43,189 nucleotides of DNA from Propionibacteriaceae bacterium (GTDB lineage Bacteria; Actinomycetota; Actinomycetes; Propionibacteriales; Propionibacteriaceae): NCBI GenBank assembly GCA_030537675.1, contig JAUNVL010000013.1, positions 1-43,189 of the forward strand, written 5' to 3'. Below are positions 31,694-39,528 of the stretch, one piece after another (positions within the stretch are counted from its first letter, which is position 1; each line of letters starts with the position of its first letter). A model generated the notes under the pieces. That model saw only the letters and a list, made by a program, of their open reading frames with translations. It ran no database searches and had not been told where the DNA came from. The position numbers and the translations under genes are program-made.

Positions 31694-32515
31694 TCACTTG
31701 ATACCGGTGCTGGCAACGCCTTCGATGAAGTAGCGCTGGAAGAAGAGGAAGACCAGCACGATGGGCAGGACGACGACGCACGCGCCGGCCAGTAGCAGTC
31801 CGTAATCGGTCTGGTTCTGGCCGGTGGAGACCAGCGCCAGCGCCACGGGCAGGGTGTAGGTCTTCTCGCTGCTGGAGACCACCAGCGGCCACAGGAAGTT
31901 GTTCCAGGAGCCGAGGAAGGTGAGGATGCCCAGCGTGGCCATCGCGGGGGTGGCCAGTGGCAGGAAGATGCGGAAGAAGATCCCGAGCTCGCTCGCGCCG
32001 TCGAGCCGGCCAGCCTCGAGGAGATCGCGAGGTGTTCCCAGAAAGAACTGCCGCATGAGGAAGACGCCAAACGGTCCGGCCAGGAACGGCAGGAACAGTG
32101 CGGGCAGGGTGTCGGCCAGTCCCATGTTCACGACCAGCACGAACTGGGGGATGAACGTGACGAGGCCGGGAATCATGAGCGTCCCCAGAACTGCGCCGAA
32201 GACGATTCTCTTGCCCGGGAACCTCAGGTGCGCCAGGGCATAGCCCAGCATTGAGCAGAAGATGAGGTTGGCACCGGTGACGACCACGGCGACGATGACG
32301 GACGTCCTGAAGAACTGTCCGAAGGGCAACCGCTGGAAAAGCCGGGCGAAGTTGTCGAGGGTGGGGTTTTCGGGAATCCATGTGGGCGGGACCTTCAGCA
32401 GTTCGCCCTGGGTCTTGAGGCTGCCCAGCACCATCCAGATGAAGGGTGTCATCACGAGGAGGAGCAGCACGCTGAGGATGGCGTAGAGCCACCAGCGCGA
32501 CGTCGTGCGGGCCAT
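31694..32515 (-). CDS. Sugar ABC transporter permease, MalG-like (CUT1)
   Basis: A 273-residue inner-membrane permease with six predicted helices. It has the EAA loop LEAGRLDGASELGIFFRIFLPLATP near residue 190, which docks the ATPase, and a typical MalG-type start WWLYAILSVLLLLVMTPFIWMVLGSLK. It forms a heterodimer with the permease encoded just upstream, whose TGA stop overlaps this ATG by one nucleotide (TGATG). No ATPase gene lies in the operon, so a shared MsiK/MsmX-type ATPase elsewhere is probably used. Confidence 0.93.
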   Translation of the reverse strand: MARTTSRWWLYAILSVLLLLVMTPFIWMVLGSLKTQGELLKVPPTWIPENPTLDNFARLFQRLPFGQFFRTSVIVAVVVTGANLIFCSMLGYALAHLRFPGKRIVFGAVLGTLMIPGLVTFIPQFVLVVNMGLADTLPALFLPFLAGPFGVFLMRQFFLGTPRDLLEAGRLDGASELGIFFRIFLPLATPAMATLGILTFLGSWNNFLWPLVVSSSEKTYTLPVALALVSTGQNQTDYGLLLAGACVVVLPIVLVFLFFQRYFIEGVASTGIK

Positions 32516-33438
32516 CACTTCTCCCTTGTGAGTCGGAACTGGATGATCGTCACCACGACGATCACGAGGAACGTCATGTAGGCCATCGCACCTGCGACGC
32601 CGTAGTTGCCGAATCCGAACTGGTTGTAGGTGTACATGGACGCCGAGATGGTGCTGTTGAGCGGGCCACCCTGGGTCATGACGAACGGTTCCTCGAAGAA
32701 CTGCAGATAGCCGATGGTGGTGGTGACCAGCACGAACAGCAGGGTGGGACGCAGCAGCGGGAGCGTGATGTTCCAGAAGCGTTGCCAACTGGACGCGCCG
32801 TCCAGCGATGCCGCCTCGTGCAGGTTCCACGGCACTGACTGCAGCCCGGCGAGGAAGATGATCATGCCGGTGCCGAAGTTGCGCCACGTGGCCATGATGA
32901 TCAGCGACAGCAGCGACGTGCGCGTGTCGCCGAGCCAGTTGGGCCCGTCGATGCCGACGAGTCCCAGCACGGTGTTGACCAGGCCACTGTCGGGCTGCAG
33001 GAGGAATCTCCAGACCACCGCGACGGCGACGATGCTCGTGATGACCGGCGTGTAGAAGCCCACCCGAAAGACGCCACGGAATCGCGTGATGCCCTTGTCC
33101 AGCGCCACCGCGGCAGCGAGTCCCGCCGCGATGGTCAGGGGTACGCCAACGACGACGAAGACGCCGGTGTTGAGGGCTGCCCGCCGAAAGACGGGGTCGG
33201 CCAACGCCTTGGCGTAGTTCTGGAAGCCCACGAAGTTCACCGAGAACGGGGTACGGATGTCCGTCACCCTCGTGTCCGTGAAGCTCATGAACATGGACTG
33301 GAAGACCGGCCACAGCGTGAACAAGGCGAACAGGAGGAGGAAGGGGACGGCCAGGATCAGCCCTGCCCGCGCCTCGCTCGCGTTCCCGATCTTGGATCGC
33401 GGGCGAGGCTTCCGCTCAACGGAGGCGGCGGTGGACAT
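32515..33438 (-). CDS. Sugar ABC transporter permease, MalF-like (CUT1)
   Basis: A 307-residue permease with a basic cytoplasmic N-terminus (ERKPRPRSKIGNASEARAG) and six helices (first: LILAVPFLLLFALFTLWPVF). The EAA motif is HEAASLDGASSWQRFWNITLPLLRP. The helix-linked FEEPFVMTQGGPLNSTISA sequence is usual in this family. It lies 6 nt after the binding-protein stop codon and overlaps the next permease gene. Together they import the oligosaccharides bound by the lipoprotein. Confidence 0.94.
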   Translation of the reverse strand: MSTAASVERKPRPRSKIGNASEARAGLILAVPFLLLFALFTLWPVFQSMFMSFTDTRVTDIRTPFSVNFVGFQNYAKALADPVFRRAALNTGVFVVVGVPLTIAAGLAAAVALDKGITRFRGVFRVGFYTPVITSIVAVAVVWRFLLQPDSGLVNTVLGLVGIDGPNWLGDTRTSLLSLIIMATWRNFGTGMIIFLAGLQSVPWNLHEAASLDGASSWQRFWNITLPLLRPTLLFVLVTTTIGYLQFFEEPFVMTQGGPLNSTISASMYTYNQFGFGNYGVAGAMAYMTFLVIVVVTIIQFRLTREK

Positions 33439-33444
33439 GCTGGA

Positions 33445-34719
33445 TCAGCCGATCCCGATTGCAGTGGCTTCCTGCTGCACTGTCTTCAGTGCCTCGGCAG
33501 GATCGGTTCCGGTCTTGGTGACCTTCTCCACCTGGGCGTCGAGGCTGGCAGCAACCTGTTCCCAGGTCTGGACGGGCGGCGGGGCGAAGGCCGTCTCGAG
33601 CTGTGTCCCGAACATGGCGAGCTTCTCGTTGCTCTTCAGCGCATCATCCTCCCACGCGGACTTGACGGAAGGCAGGTCCGTGGACATGCCGAACCACTCC
33701 ACCTGGGTCGTATCGGTCGTCAGGAAATCGACCAGCTTCCACGCGGCATCACGATTGTCCGTGTTCTTGAACACGGCGAGGTTGGAGCCGCCGACGAAGG
33801 ATGCGCTGATCTCCTTCTTGGGCATGAGCATGACGTCGTACTTGTCCGCGAAGCCCTCGCCACCCGCCGCTTCAACGGCGCCCATCATCCAGGGGCCGGA
33901 GATGAACATGGGTGCATCACCTGAGGCGAAATCGGCCTCCGTCGTGCCCTGTGCGGGTGACTTGTTGGCGATGCCATCGGTGAAGAACGACTGGTAGTAG
34001 GCGAGGGCCTCGACGTTGTTCTCCTCGTCGAAGGTGAACTCCGTCATGTCCTTGTTCGTGAGTTCCCCGCCGTTGGACCACATGAAGGGCACAACGCTCT
34101 GCCACGATCCCGTGGCACCCGGCTGCAAGCTGATGCCCCACTTGGATCCACCCTTCTCCTGCATGGCCTTGGCCATGTCCTTCAGCCCCTCCCACGTGGT
34201 GGGTGCTTCGGTGATGCCTGCCTTCTCAGCGATGTCGGTGCGGTAGAACGGCAGTCGTGTCTCCACGTACCAGGGCACGCCGTAGGAGGTGTCGTTCACC
34301 ACGGTGGTGGCCTGGGCACCCTCGAAGAATTTCGACGCGTCGATCATCGCGGGTGTCGGATCGAGCGCACCGAGTCCGATGAACTCGCCCATCCAGGTGG
34401 TGCCGACCATCGCGAGGTCCGGTGTGGTGTCGGCCGCAATGGCGGCGGTGAACTTGTCGTGCGCCGAATCCCAGGGGATGGCGGTGACCTCCACCTTCAC
34501 GCCTTCGTTGTCCGCCTCGAACTTCTTGACCAGGTCGGGCAACTTCTCCCCCTCGGTGCCCATGGCCCACATGGTCAGCGTGCCGGTGGCGGCGCCCTCG
34601 GACACCTCCTGCTGGGTTGGTGCGTCGGTGGTGCCGCCGTCGTCCCGTCCGCATGCTGACATGCCGACGAGTGCCAGTACTGCGGTGAGCGCCGCAGCGG
34701 TCCTCATGCGATTCTTCAT
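33445..34719 (-). CDS. Sugar ABC transporter solute-binding lipoprotein (CUT1)
   Basis: A 424-residue extracellular lipoprotein. The signal peptide (MKNRMRTAAALTAVLALVGM) ends in a lipobox with acylated Cys23 (GMSAC; Met at -3 is slightly unusual). The mature protein is a cluster-B binding protein: LTMWAMGTEGEKLPDLVKKFE, VEVTAIPWDSAHDKF, YGVPWYVETRLPFYR, TWEGLKDMAKAM, MFISGPWMMG and the PVQTWEQVAASLD end. By context it probably binds sophoro-oligosaccharides. ATG 34719 has GAGGAG upstream and overlaps the lacI stop (ATGA), so it is translationally coupled to its repressor gene. Confidence 0.93.
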   Translation of the reverse strand: MKNRMRTAAALTAVLALVGMSACGRDDGGTTDAPTQQEVSEGAATGTLTMWAMGTEGEKLPDLVKKFEADNEGVKVEVTAIPWDSAHDKFTAAIAADTTPDLAMVGTTWMGEFIGLGALDPTPAMIDASKFFEGAQATTVVNDTSYGVPWYVETRLPFYRTDIAEKAGITEAPTTWEGLKDMAKAMQEKGGSKWGISLQPGATGSWQSVVPFMWSNGGELTNKDMTEFTFDEENNVEALAYYQSFFTDGIANKSPAQGTTEADFASGDAPMFISGPWMMGAVEAAGGEGFADKYDVMLMPKKEISASFVGGSNLAVFKNTDNRDAAWKLVDFLTTDTTQVEWFGMSTDLPSVKSAWEDDALKSNEKLAMFGTQLETAFAPPPVQTWEQVAASLDAQVEKVTKTGTDPAEALKTVQQEATAIGIG

Positions 34720-35735
34720 GACTCTCCTCTTTCGATGGTGATTGGTCGCTCTGCATCGCAGCCGCATGACTGTCGATGCACGATGGTGGTGGGCAGGATG
34801 CTGAGGTCTTCCGCCTTCTTCCCTGCCAGGAGAAGGTGGAGTTGCCTGGCTGCCAGTGCACCCAGCTCCGCGACGGGCTGGCTGACAGTGGTGAGGCCGG
34901 GCCGGAGGTAGCGCGAGACGCGAATGTCGTCCCAGCCCACGATGCTGATGTCTCCGGGTACATCAATGCCGAGTTCCTGCATCTCGTGGACCAGGGCAAC
35001 GGCAATCTCATCGTTGCCGCACACGAGCGCATCGTGCACGAGTCCCCCGGACACCAGCTCGGATGCGAGCCTTCGCCCGCTGTCCTCGTCCAGGGGGACT
35101 GCGATGGGGGGGTGGATCGGTAACCCTGCACGCTGCAGGGCGGCGACGAAGCCCTCGTACCGGGCCTCGATGTCGGAGCCAGGATCCACCTGGCCCACAA
35201 AAACCAGCCGGGTCCTGCCCCGATGGATCAGGTGCGTTGTCAGCTCATCCGCCGAGGTGGTGGATGCGGCGAAGATCGCGGGAACACCGGGCAGCTTTGT
35301 CCGGGCGACTGTCACCACGGGCATCCGTTGGGCAACATCAGAGATGAGGGCATCCGTGGCGGCGCTCATCGCCATGAACGCCACGCCATCGACCTGCCCG
35401 ACCAGCCGGCGTACTGCCGCACGCTGGTCCGTCTTGGGATTGGCCAGCAGCAGGAGGACCGACGTGTCGAACGCACTGGCGCGTGTCTCAAAACCCACCG
35501 CGAGCTGCGCGTAGTACGTGCCCTCGATGTGCGGTAGCACCACGCCCAGTGCTCGCACAGGGCTGCCCGCAAGCCGCTGCGCGGCGGCCTGGGGCACGTA
35601 GTGCAGTGCGGCGGCAGCCTGTTCCACCCGTTCACGGGTGCTCTGTCTGATGCGAGGGTCACCTCGCAGGGCGCGCGACACGGTGGACGTGGACACGCCC
35701 GCCATTTCGGCCACTGCGTAGATGTTCCTCGACAT
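34716..35735 (-). CDS. LacI-family transcriptional regulator of the glucan operon
   Basis: A 339-residue repressor and the first gene of the operon. The helix-turn-helix is NIYAVAEMAGVSTSTVSRALRGDP (residues ~4-27), the hinge helix PQAAAQRLAG (~48-57), and a periplasmic-binding-protein-like core follows (LGVVLPHIEGTYYAQLAVGFE; FVGQVDPGSDIEARYEGFVAAL; DALVCGNDEIAVALVHEMQELG; VPGDISIVGWDDI). It ends with two Cys (QSCGCD). ATG 35735 has GGAG upstream. It should bind the 22-bp palindrome at 35788-35809 and be released by a sugar, most likely a beta-1,2-gluco-oligosaccharide; that effector is inference. Confidence 0.93.
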   Translation of the reverse strand: MSRNIYAVAEMAGVSTSTVSRALRGDPRIRQSTRERVEQAAAALHYVPQAAAQRLAGSPVRALGVVLPHIEGTYYAQLAVGFETRASAFDTSVLLLLANPKTDQRAAVRRLVGQVDGVAFMAMSAATDALISDVAQRMPVVTVARTKLPGVPAIFAASTTSADELTTHLIHRGRTRLVFVGQVDPGSDIEARYEGFVAALQRAGLPIHPPIAVPLDEDSGRRLASELVSGGLVHDALVCGNDEIAVALVHEMQELGIDVPGDISIVGWDDIRVSRYLRPGLTTVSQPVAELGALAARQLHLLLAGKKAEDLSILPTTIVHRQSCGCDAERPITIERGES

Positions 35736-35787
35736 TTCGGTCTCCTTCGACCTTGCGTCTACCACGGTTGCGTTTGATCGACATCGA

Positions 35788-35809
35788 TCTATGCAAGCGC
35801 TTGCATAGA
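35788..35809 (-). promoter_or_regulatory. LacI-type operator, 22-bp perfect palindrome
   Basis: TCTATGCAAGC is followed directly by its exact reverse complement, with the central CG typical of LacI/GalR operators (core GCAAGCGCTTGC). It abuts the -10 box and would cover the transcription start of the lacI-glucanase operon, so binding should block transcription. Confidence 0.9.
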
Positions 35810-35837
35810 ATATAGGTCAGAGATGTGGTCCGCGCAA
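35809..35837 (-). promoter_or_regulatory. Promoter of the lacI-ABC-glucanase operon
   Basis: On the minus strand TTGCGC (35837-35832), a 17-nt spacer and TATATT (35814-35809) form the best sigma-70-like promoter in the window. The last base of the -10 box overlaps the palindrome. The leader to the lacI ATG is about 65 nt. Confidence 0.75.
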
Positions 35838-35914
35838 TACCTTTGGAGAAACTCCCGACCGGAGACTCATCCACGCTCAGGGGACGCGGCTGGGCTGCTC
35901 CATCCGGCTGGCGG

Positions 35915-35920
35915 TACTCT
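35915..35920 (+). promoter_or_regulatory. Candidate -10 box (TACTCT), leaderless start
   Basis: TACTCT ends 6 nt before the GTG at 35927 of the ABC exporter ATPase gene. No properly spaced ribosome binding site precedes that start. Confidence 0.4.
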
Positions 35921-35926
35921 GGCGGG

Positions 35927-36643
35927 GTGCCGCTGCCCCCCGTCGTTCTCGCCCGCGAGCTGACCGTCTCGTTCAGATCACGCAAAGCCCTGAACAACCT
36001 CTCGCTGGAAGTGCTGCCGGGGCGCGTCACGTCACTGCTGGGACCCAACGGCTCCGGCAAGACCACGTTCATCCGCTGTTGCACGGGTCTCGTTGCCCCG
36101 GACTCGGGAACGCTGAAGCTGTTCGGGGAGTCACCGGGATCCCCGAAGGTCCTGCCCAGGGTGGCCCTGATGCCCCAGCAGACCGGGGCCTGGTCACAGA
36201 TCACACCCGATCGACTCCTGACCTACCTGTCGAAGCTCTACGCCCATCCACAGCCCACGACCGACCTCATGAGGACGCTGGGGATCCATGGCTTCGCCAC
36301 CACGCCATACCGACGGCTCTCCGGCGGCCAGCAACAACTGGTGAACCTGGCAGGAGCACTGATCGGGCGCCCTGAGGTGGTGTTCCTCGACGAGCCGACC
36401 GCAGGCCTGGACGTTCGTGCCAAACGCTCCGTCTGGGAACTGCTGCGCGAGGTCCGGGACGCGGGCGTCGCCGTGCTGCTCACCACCCATGACATGCACG
36501 AGGCGGCCGCACTCGCCGACGACGTCCACATCATCGATCGTGGAAGGGTCACCGTCCGCGGCACCGTCGAGGAACTGACGTGCGAGCAGGATCTGGAATC
36601 CGTGTTCCTGTCCCACACCTCAGCCGCGGAGGACCACCAATGA
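35927..36643 (+). CDS. ABC exporter ATP-binding protein
   Basis: A 238-residue ATPase of an ABC-2 exporter. Walker A is GPNGSGKTTF (~39-47), signature LSGGQQQLVNLAGAL, Walker B VVFLDEPTAGLD and switch His LLTTHDMHEAA. The GTG at 35927 is chosen because of the TACTCT box 6 nt upstream; the open frame further upstream reads into the lacI promoter region. The stop overlaps the permease ATG (ATGA). Similar ABC pairs precede ctaA in many actinobacteria, which suggests a link to cytochrome oxidase or heme, but the substrate is unknown. Confidence 0.9.
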   Translation: MPLPPVVLARELTVSFRSRKALNNLSLEVLPGRVTSLLGPNGSGKTTFIRCCTGLVAPDSGTLKLFGESPGSPKVLPRVALMPQQTGAWSQITPDRLLTYLSKLYAHPQPTTDLMRTLGIHGFATTPYRRLSGGQQQLVNLAGALIGRPEVVFLDEPTAGLDVRAKRSVWELLREVRDAGVAVLLTTHDMHEAAALADDVHIIDRGRVTVRGTVEELTCEQDLESVFLSHTSAAEDHQ

Positions 36644-37389
36644 CCGCCCTGAACTTCACCCCGTCCTCCGGCGCCGCACCGCGGGCAGCCCAGGTATGGG
36701 CACACGCCACCACAGAGGCGGGCCTGATCCTGCGCAACGGTGAGCAGGCGCTGCTGGCTCTCGTCATCCCCATCGGCATCCTGGTGGGCGGGCGTTTCCT
36801 CGGGTCACGCCTTGGGCTCGACTTCCCGACGCTGGCACCGTCGGTGCTGGCGCTCGCCATCTGGTCGACCTGTTTCACATCGCTGGCCATCGCCACCGGT
36901 TTCGAGCGTCGATACAACGTGCTCGAACGCCTCGCTGCCACACCGCTGGGCAGGCCGGGCATCCTGCTGGGCAAGGCCACCGCGATCGCCCTCGTCACCG
37001 CCCTCCAGGTCGTCGTCCTCATCATGGTCTCCCTGTCGCTGGGATGGCGTCCCGCCTTCGACGCCGTGGCTCTGGGTGTGGCCGTGCTGGCCTGCCTCCT
37101 TGCCGCCGGTGCGTTCGCGGGCCTGGCCCTGTCGATCGCAGGAACTGCGCGGCCGGAGGTCACGCTGGCGGTGGCCAACCTGATATATCTGCTCGCGCTC
37201 GTGGGCGGCGGCATCCTCCTGCCCGTGGCGGCCCATCCGGCATGGGCCCGTCCTCTCGTCTCGCTCCTGCCCACGGCTGCTCTGGGCGAGGCACTCCGCA
37301 GCGGCACGGCCATGAGTCTGGTTGTGCTGGCCGTGTGGTGTGCGGGCACACTGGTGATTGCACGAAAGGTGTTCCGATGGACGTCATGA
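36640..37389 (+). CDS. ABC-2 type exporter permease
   Basis: A 249-residue membrane protein with about six hydrophobic segments (LALVIPIGILVGG; VLALAIWSTCFTSLAIATG; ALVTALQVVVLIMVSLSLG; VAVLACLLAAGAFAGLALSI; LIYLLALVGGGILLPV; VVLAVWCAGTLVIARKVF). The ERRYNVLERLAATPLGR segment is the usual ABC-2 coupling region. It partners the preceding ATPase. Its 3' end overlaps the start of ctaA, so the three genes are co-translated. Confidence 0.9.
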   Translation: MTALNFTPSSGAAPRAAQVWAHATTEAGLILRNGEQALLALVIPIGILVGGRFLGSRLGLDFPTLAPSVLALAIWSTCFTSLAIATGFERRYNVLERLAATPLGRPGILLGKATAIALVTALQVVVLIMVSLSLGWRPAFDAVALGVAVLACLLAAGAFAGLALSIAGTARPEVTLAVANLIYLLALVGGGILLPVAAHPAWARPLVSLLPTAALGEALRSGTAMSLVVLAVWCAGTLVIARKVFRWTS

Positions 37390-38300
37390 CACACAACCCC
37401 GTCCGCAAGGGTGGGTGGACCCCGCTGCGGCTTGTTGACGGCGAGAAGGCGATGCGTCGCTGGTTCGTCGCTTCTTTGGTGGCGAACATGCTGATCATCG
37501 TGACGGGCGCCATCGTTCGTCTGACTGGTTCTGGGCTGGCATGCCCCACGTGGCCCCAGTGCTTCGAAGGCACGTACACGCCGCAGCCTGAATCGGGTTA
37601 CCGGGTCTACATCGAGTTCGGAAACCGCCTCCTGACTTTCGTGCTTGCCATCGTCGCACTGGGTTCCTTCGTCTCCGCATGGCGGAACCGACGCGCCTTC
37701 AGCAAGCTGTGGTGGCTGACGCTGGGCATCGGATTGGGCATACCCCTGCAGGCCGTGATTGGCGGCATCGTCGTGTGGCTGGACCTCAATCCTTCTTTGG
37801 TGGCGGCTCACCTCCTGTTGTCGGTCGCGCTCATCGTGCTGTGCACCTGGGCGCTGACGATCGCCCGCGGGGTACCAGCCGACCGGGTCGCGAACGGCAC
37901 GCACGCCCTGGTGATCGCCACGTTCACCGTCGCCATGGTGGCCATCTGGGTTGGCACCATCGTCACGGGTGCCGGACCGCACGCGGGAGATATCAACTCG
38001 CCACGCAATGGCCTTGACATCCTGACCGTGGCCAAGATTCATTCTGCGTCGGCCTGGCTCCTGACCCTTGGCTCCATCGCCTGCGTTGTGCTGCTGCGCC
38101 GAGGCCATCATCTTCGGGCGACGCGCGCGGCGGTCATCCTGCTTGCAGCGGTGATCATCCAGGGCGTGATTGGCTACATCCAGTACTTCACGGGCCTGCC
38201 GACTGCCGTGGTGATTCTTCACCTCATCGGGCTCACGCTCATCACGCTGGCCGCCGCCTGGCTGCTGTTCTCCACCACGCGGGAACGCAGTTCTGTCTGA
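37377..38300 (+). CDS. ctaA: Heme A synthase (COX15/CtaA family)
   Basis: Oxidises the C8 methyl of heme O to the formyl of heme A for cytochrome aa3 oxidase. A 307-residue, eight-helix membrane protein with two bundled halves. The first helix is ASLVANMLIIVTGAIVRLTGSGLACPTWPQC, including the conserved extracellular Cys pair region (CPTWPQC). Heme-ligand-type histidines lie in LVAAHLLLS and in IHSASAWLL and LHLIGLTLI, and TGAGPHAGD is family-typical. ATG 37377 has AAAGG 8 nt upstream; ATG 37386, which overlaps the permease stop as ATGA, is the alternative. It uses the product of ctaB, the convergent neighbour. Confidence 0.92.
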   Translation: MDVMTHNPVRKGGWTPLRLVDGEKAMRRWFVASLVANMLIIVTGAIVRLTGSGLACPTWPQCFEGTYTPQPESGYRVYIEFGNRLLTFVLAIVALGSFVSAWRNRRAFSKLWWLTLGIGLGIPLQAVIGGIVVWLDLNPSLVAAHLLLSVALIVLCTWALTIARGVPADRVANGTHALVIATFTVAMVAIWVGTIVTGAGPHAGDINSPRNGLDILTVAKIHSASAWLLTLGSIACVVLLRRGHHLRATRAAVILLAAVIIQGVIGYIQYFTGLPTAVVILHLIGLTLITLAAAWLLFSTTRERSSV

Positions 38301-38424
38301 CGTCGCGCCTCACGGCCGTCCGGCCTGACACGCCTCGTCGACTGCGCGGCATGACACAGACGTCCACGGGAATCACCGACGAGGTCCGTCCGGGCGCCTC
38401 GTCGGGGAGGCCCCGCGTTCGCGC

Positions 38425-39348
38425 TCAGGTGATGAGCGGGTCGATGGCCATCGCCAGAAAGAGCAACGCCAGGTAGCTGTTGCTCCAATGGAACAGCCGC
38501 ATCGCCTTCAATTGTGCAATCTCCATGCCTGACTTCGCACGCTGCCACAGCCGCCACGCCTCGAGCAGGAAGACGGCACCCACGATGATCGCGACGGCCG
38601 GGTAGAACCAGCCGGTGGGTGCCACGGGCCACAGGAGCAGGGAGACCAGGACGGTCGCCACGGAGTACCAGAAGATCTGCATCGCGACGAACGGCGCTGG
38701 CCGGACCACGGGCAGCATCGGCACACTCGCGGCGGCGTAGTCGTCGCGGTACCGGAACGCCAGGGCCCAGGTGTGAGGGGGCGTCCACAGGAACACGACG
38801 GCAAACATCACGAGCGGCGCCCACGCGAGCTGCCCGGTGACGGCCGTCCAGCCGATGAGCGGCGGGAAGCAGCCGGCGATGCCGCCCCAGACGATGTTCT
38901 GCCATGTCCTCCGCTTCAACCACAGCGTGTAGACGAAGACGTAGAACGCGTTGGCCACGAGGGCGAGTACCGCGGAGAGCCAGTTGGCACCGAACCCCAG
39001 AACCAGCGTGGCGAGGATGCCCAGCACCACACCGAAACCAGTCGCTGCCCCCGTGCTGATCTGGTGACGTGGCACCGGGCGTCGGCGGGTACGGCGCATG
39101 ATCTCGTCGATGTCCGCGTCGATCACGCAGTTGAAGGTGTTGGCGCTGGCCGCAGCAAACATGCCGCCGAGCATCGTCCACAGCACCAGGTCCCACCGTG
39201 GCAGACCGCCAGCGGCAAGGAACATGGCAGGAACAGTGGTCACCAGAAGAAGTTCGATGATGCGGGGCTTGGTCAGGGCGACGTAGGCCCTCACGACATC
39301 CATGGCGCCGACCCGGAGGGACGCTGCCTCAGCGGCTCCTGCAACCAC
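38425..39348 (-). CDS. ctaB: Protoheme IX farnesyltransferase (heme O synthase)
   Basis: Attaches farnesyl to heme B to give heme O, the substrate of CtaA. A ~307-residue UbiA-type membrane prenyltransferase. The first diphosphate-binding motif is [22 protein letters not shown] (N-x3-D-x3-D), the second is [16 protein letters not shown], with [22 protein letters not shown] at the first helix. The start is uncertain: GTG 39348 has GAGGG about 7 nt upstream; GTG 39354, GTG 39366 and ATG 39303 are alternatives. In many actinobacteria ctaB is followed by transketolase and transaldolase genes; here zwf is next. Confidence 0.93.
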   Translation of the reverse strand: MVAGAAEAASLRVGAMDVVRAYVALTKPRIIELLLVTTVPAMFLAAGGLPRWDLVLWTMLGGMFAAASANTFNCVIDADIDEIMRRTRRRPVPRHQISTGAATGFGVVLGILATLVLGFGANWLSAVLALVANAFYVFVYTLWLKRRTWQNIVWGGIAGCFPPLIGWTAVTGQLAWAPLVMFAVVFLWTPPHTWALAFRYRDDYAAASVPMLPVVRPAPFVAMQIFWYSVATVLVSLLLWPVAPTGWFYPAVAIIVGAVFLLEAWRLWQRAKSGMEIAQLKAMRLFHWSNSYLALLFLAMAIDPLIT

Positions 39349-39528
39349 GTACACGCCCTCTTTCACATTCGTTGAACAGACCAGCCGGAGTCTACCCCCG
39401 CGGGCCCGGGTGCCCAAGATTGACGCTCGTGGCGCATGGGCCGGTGGTGAACGACGCCGGATCATGACCGGCGAGTGGCTAAGGTTGTCAAGCTGACATG
39501 TCCCTTTTTCTTCCAGCCAAGGAAGCCG

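Noticed and set aside
38301..38424. Terminator between the convergent ctaA and ctaB genes
   Set aside because: Only short imperfect GC-rich symmetries (such as GGCCGTCCGGCC) without a T-run were found; this 124-nt gap holds nothing I can support.
39349..39528. Promoter for zwf in the ctaB-zwf gap
   Set aside because: A TTGACG and a TAAGGT occur but are far too widely spaced to pair; a small GCCGG-N7-CCGGC symmetry near 39453-39470 is too short to call.
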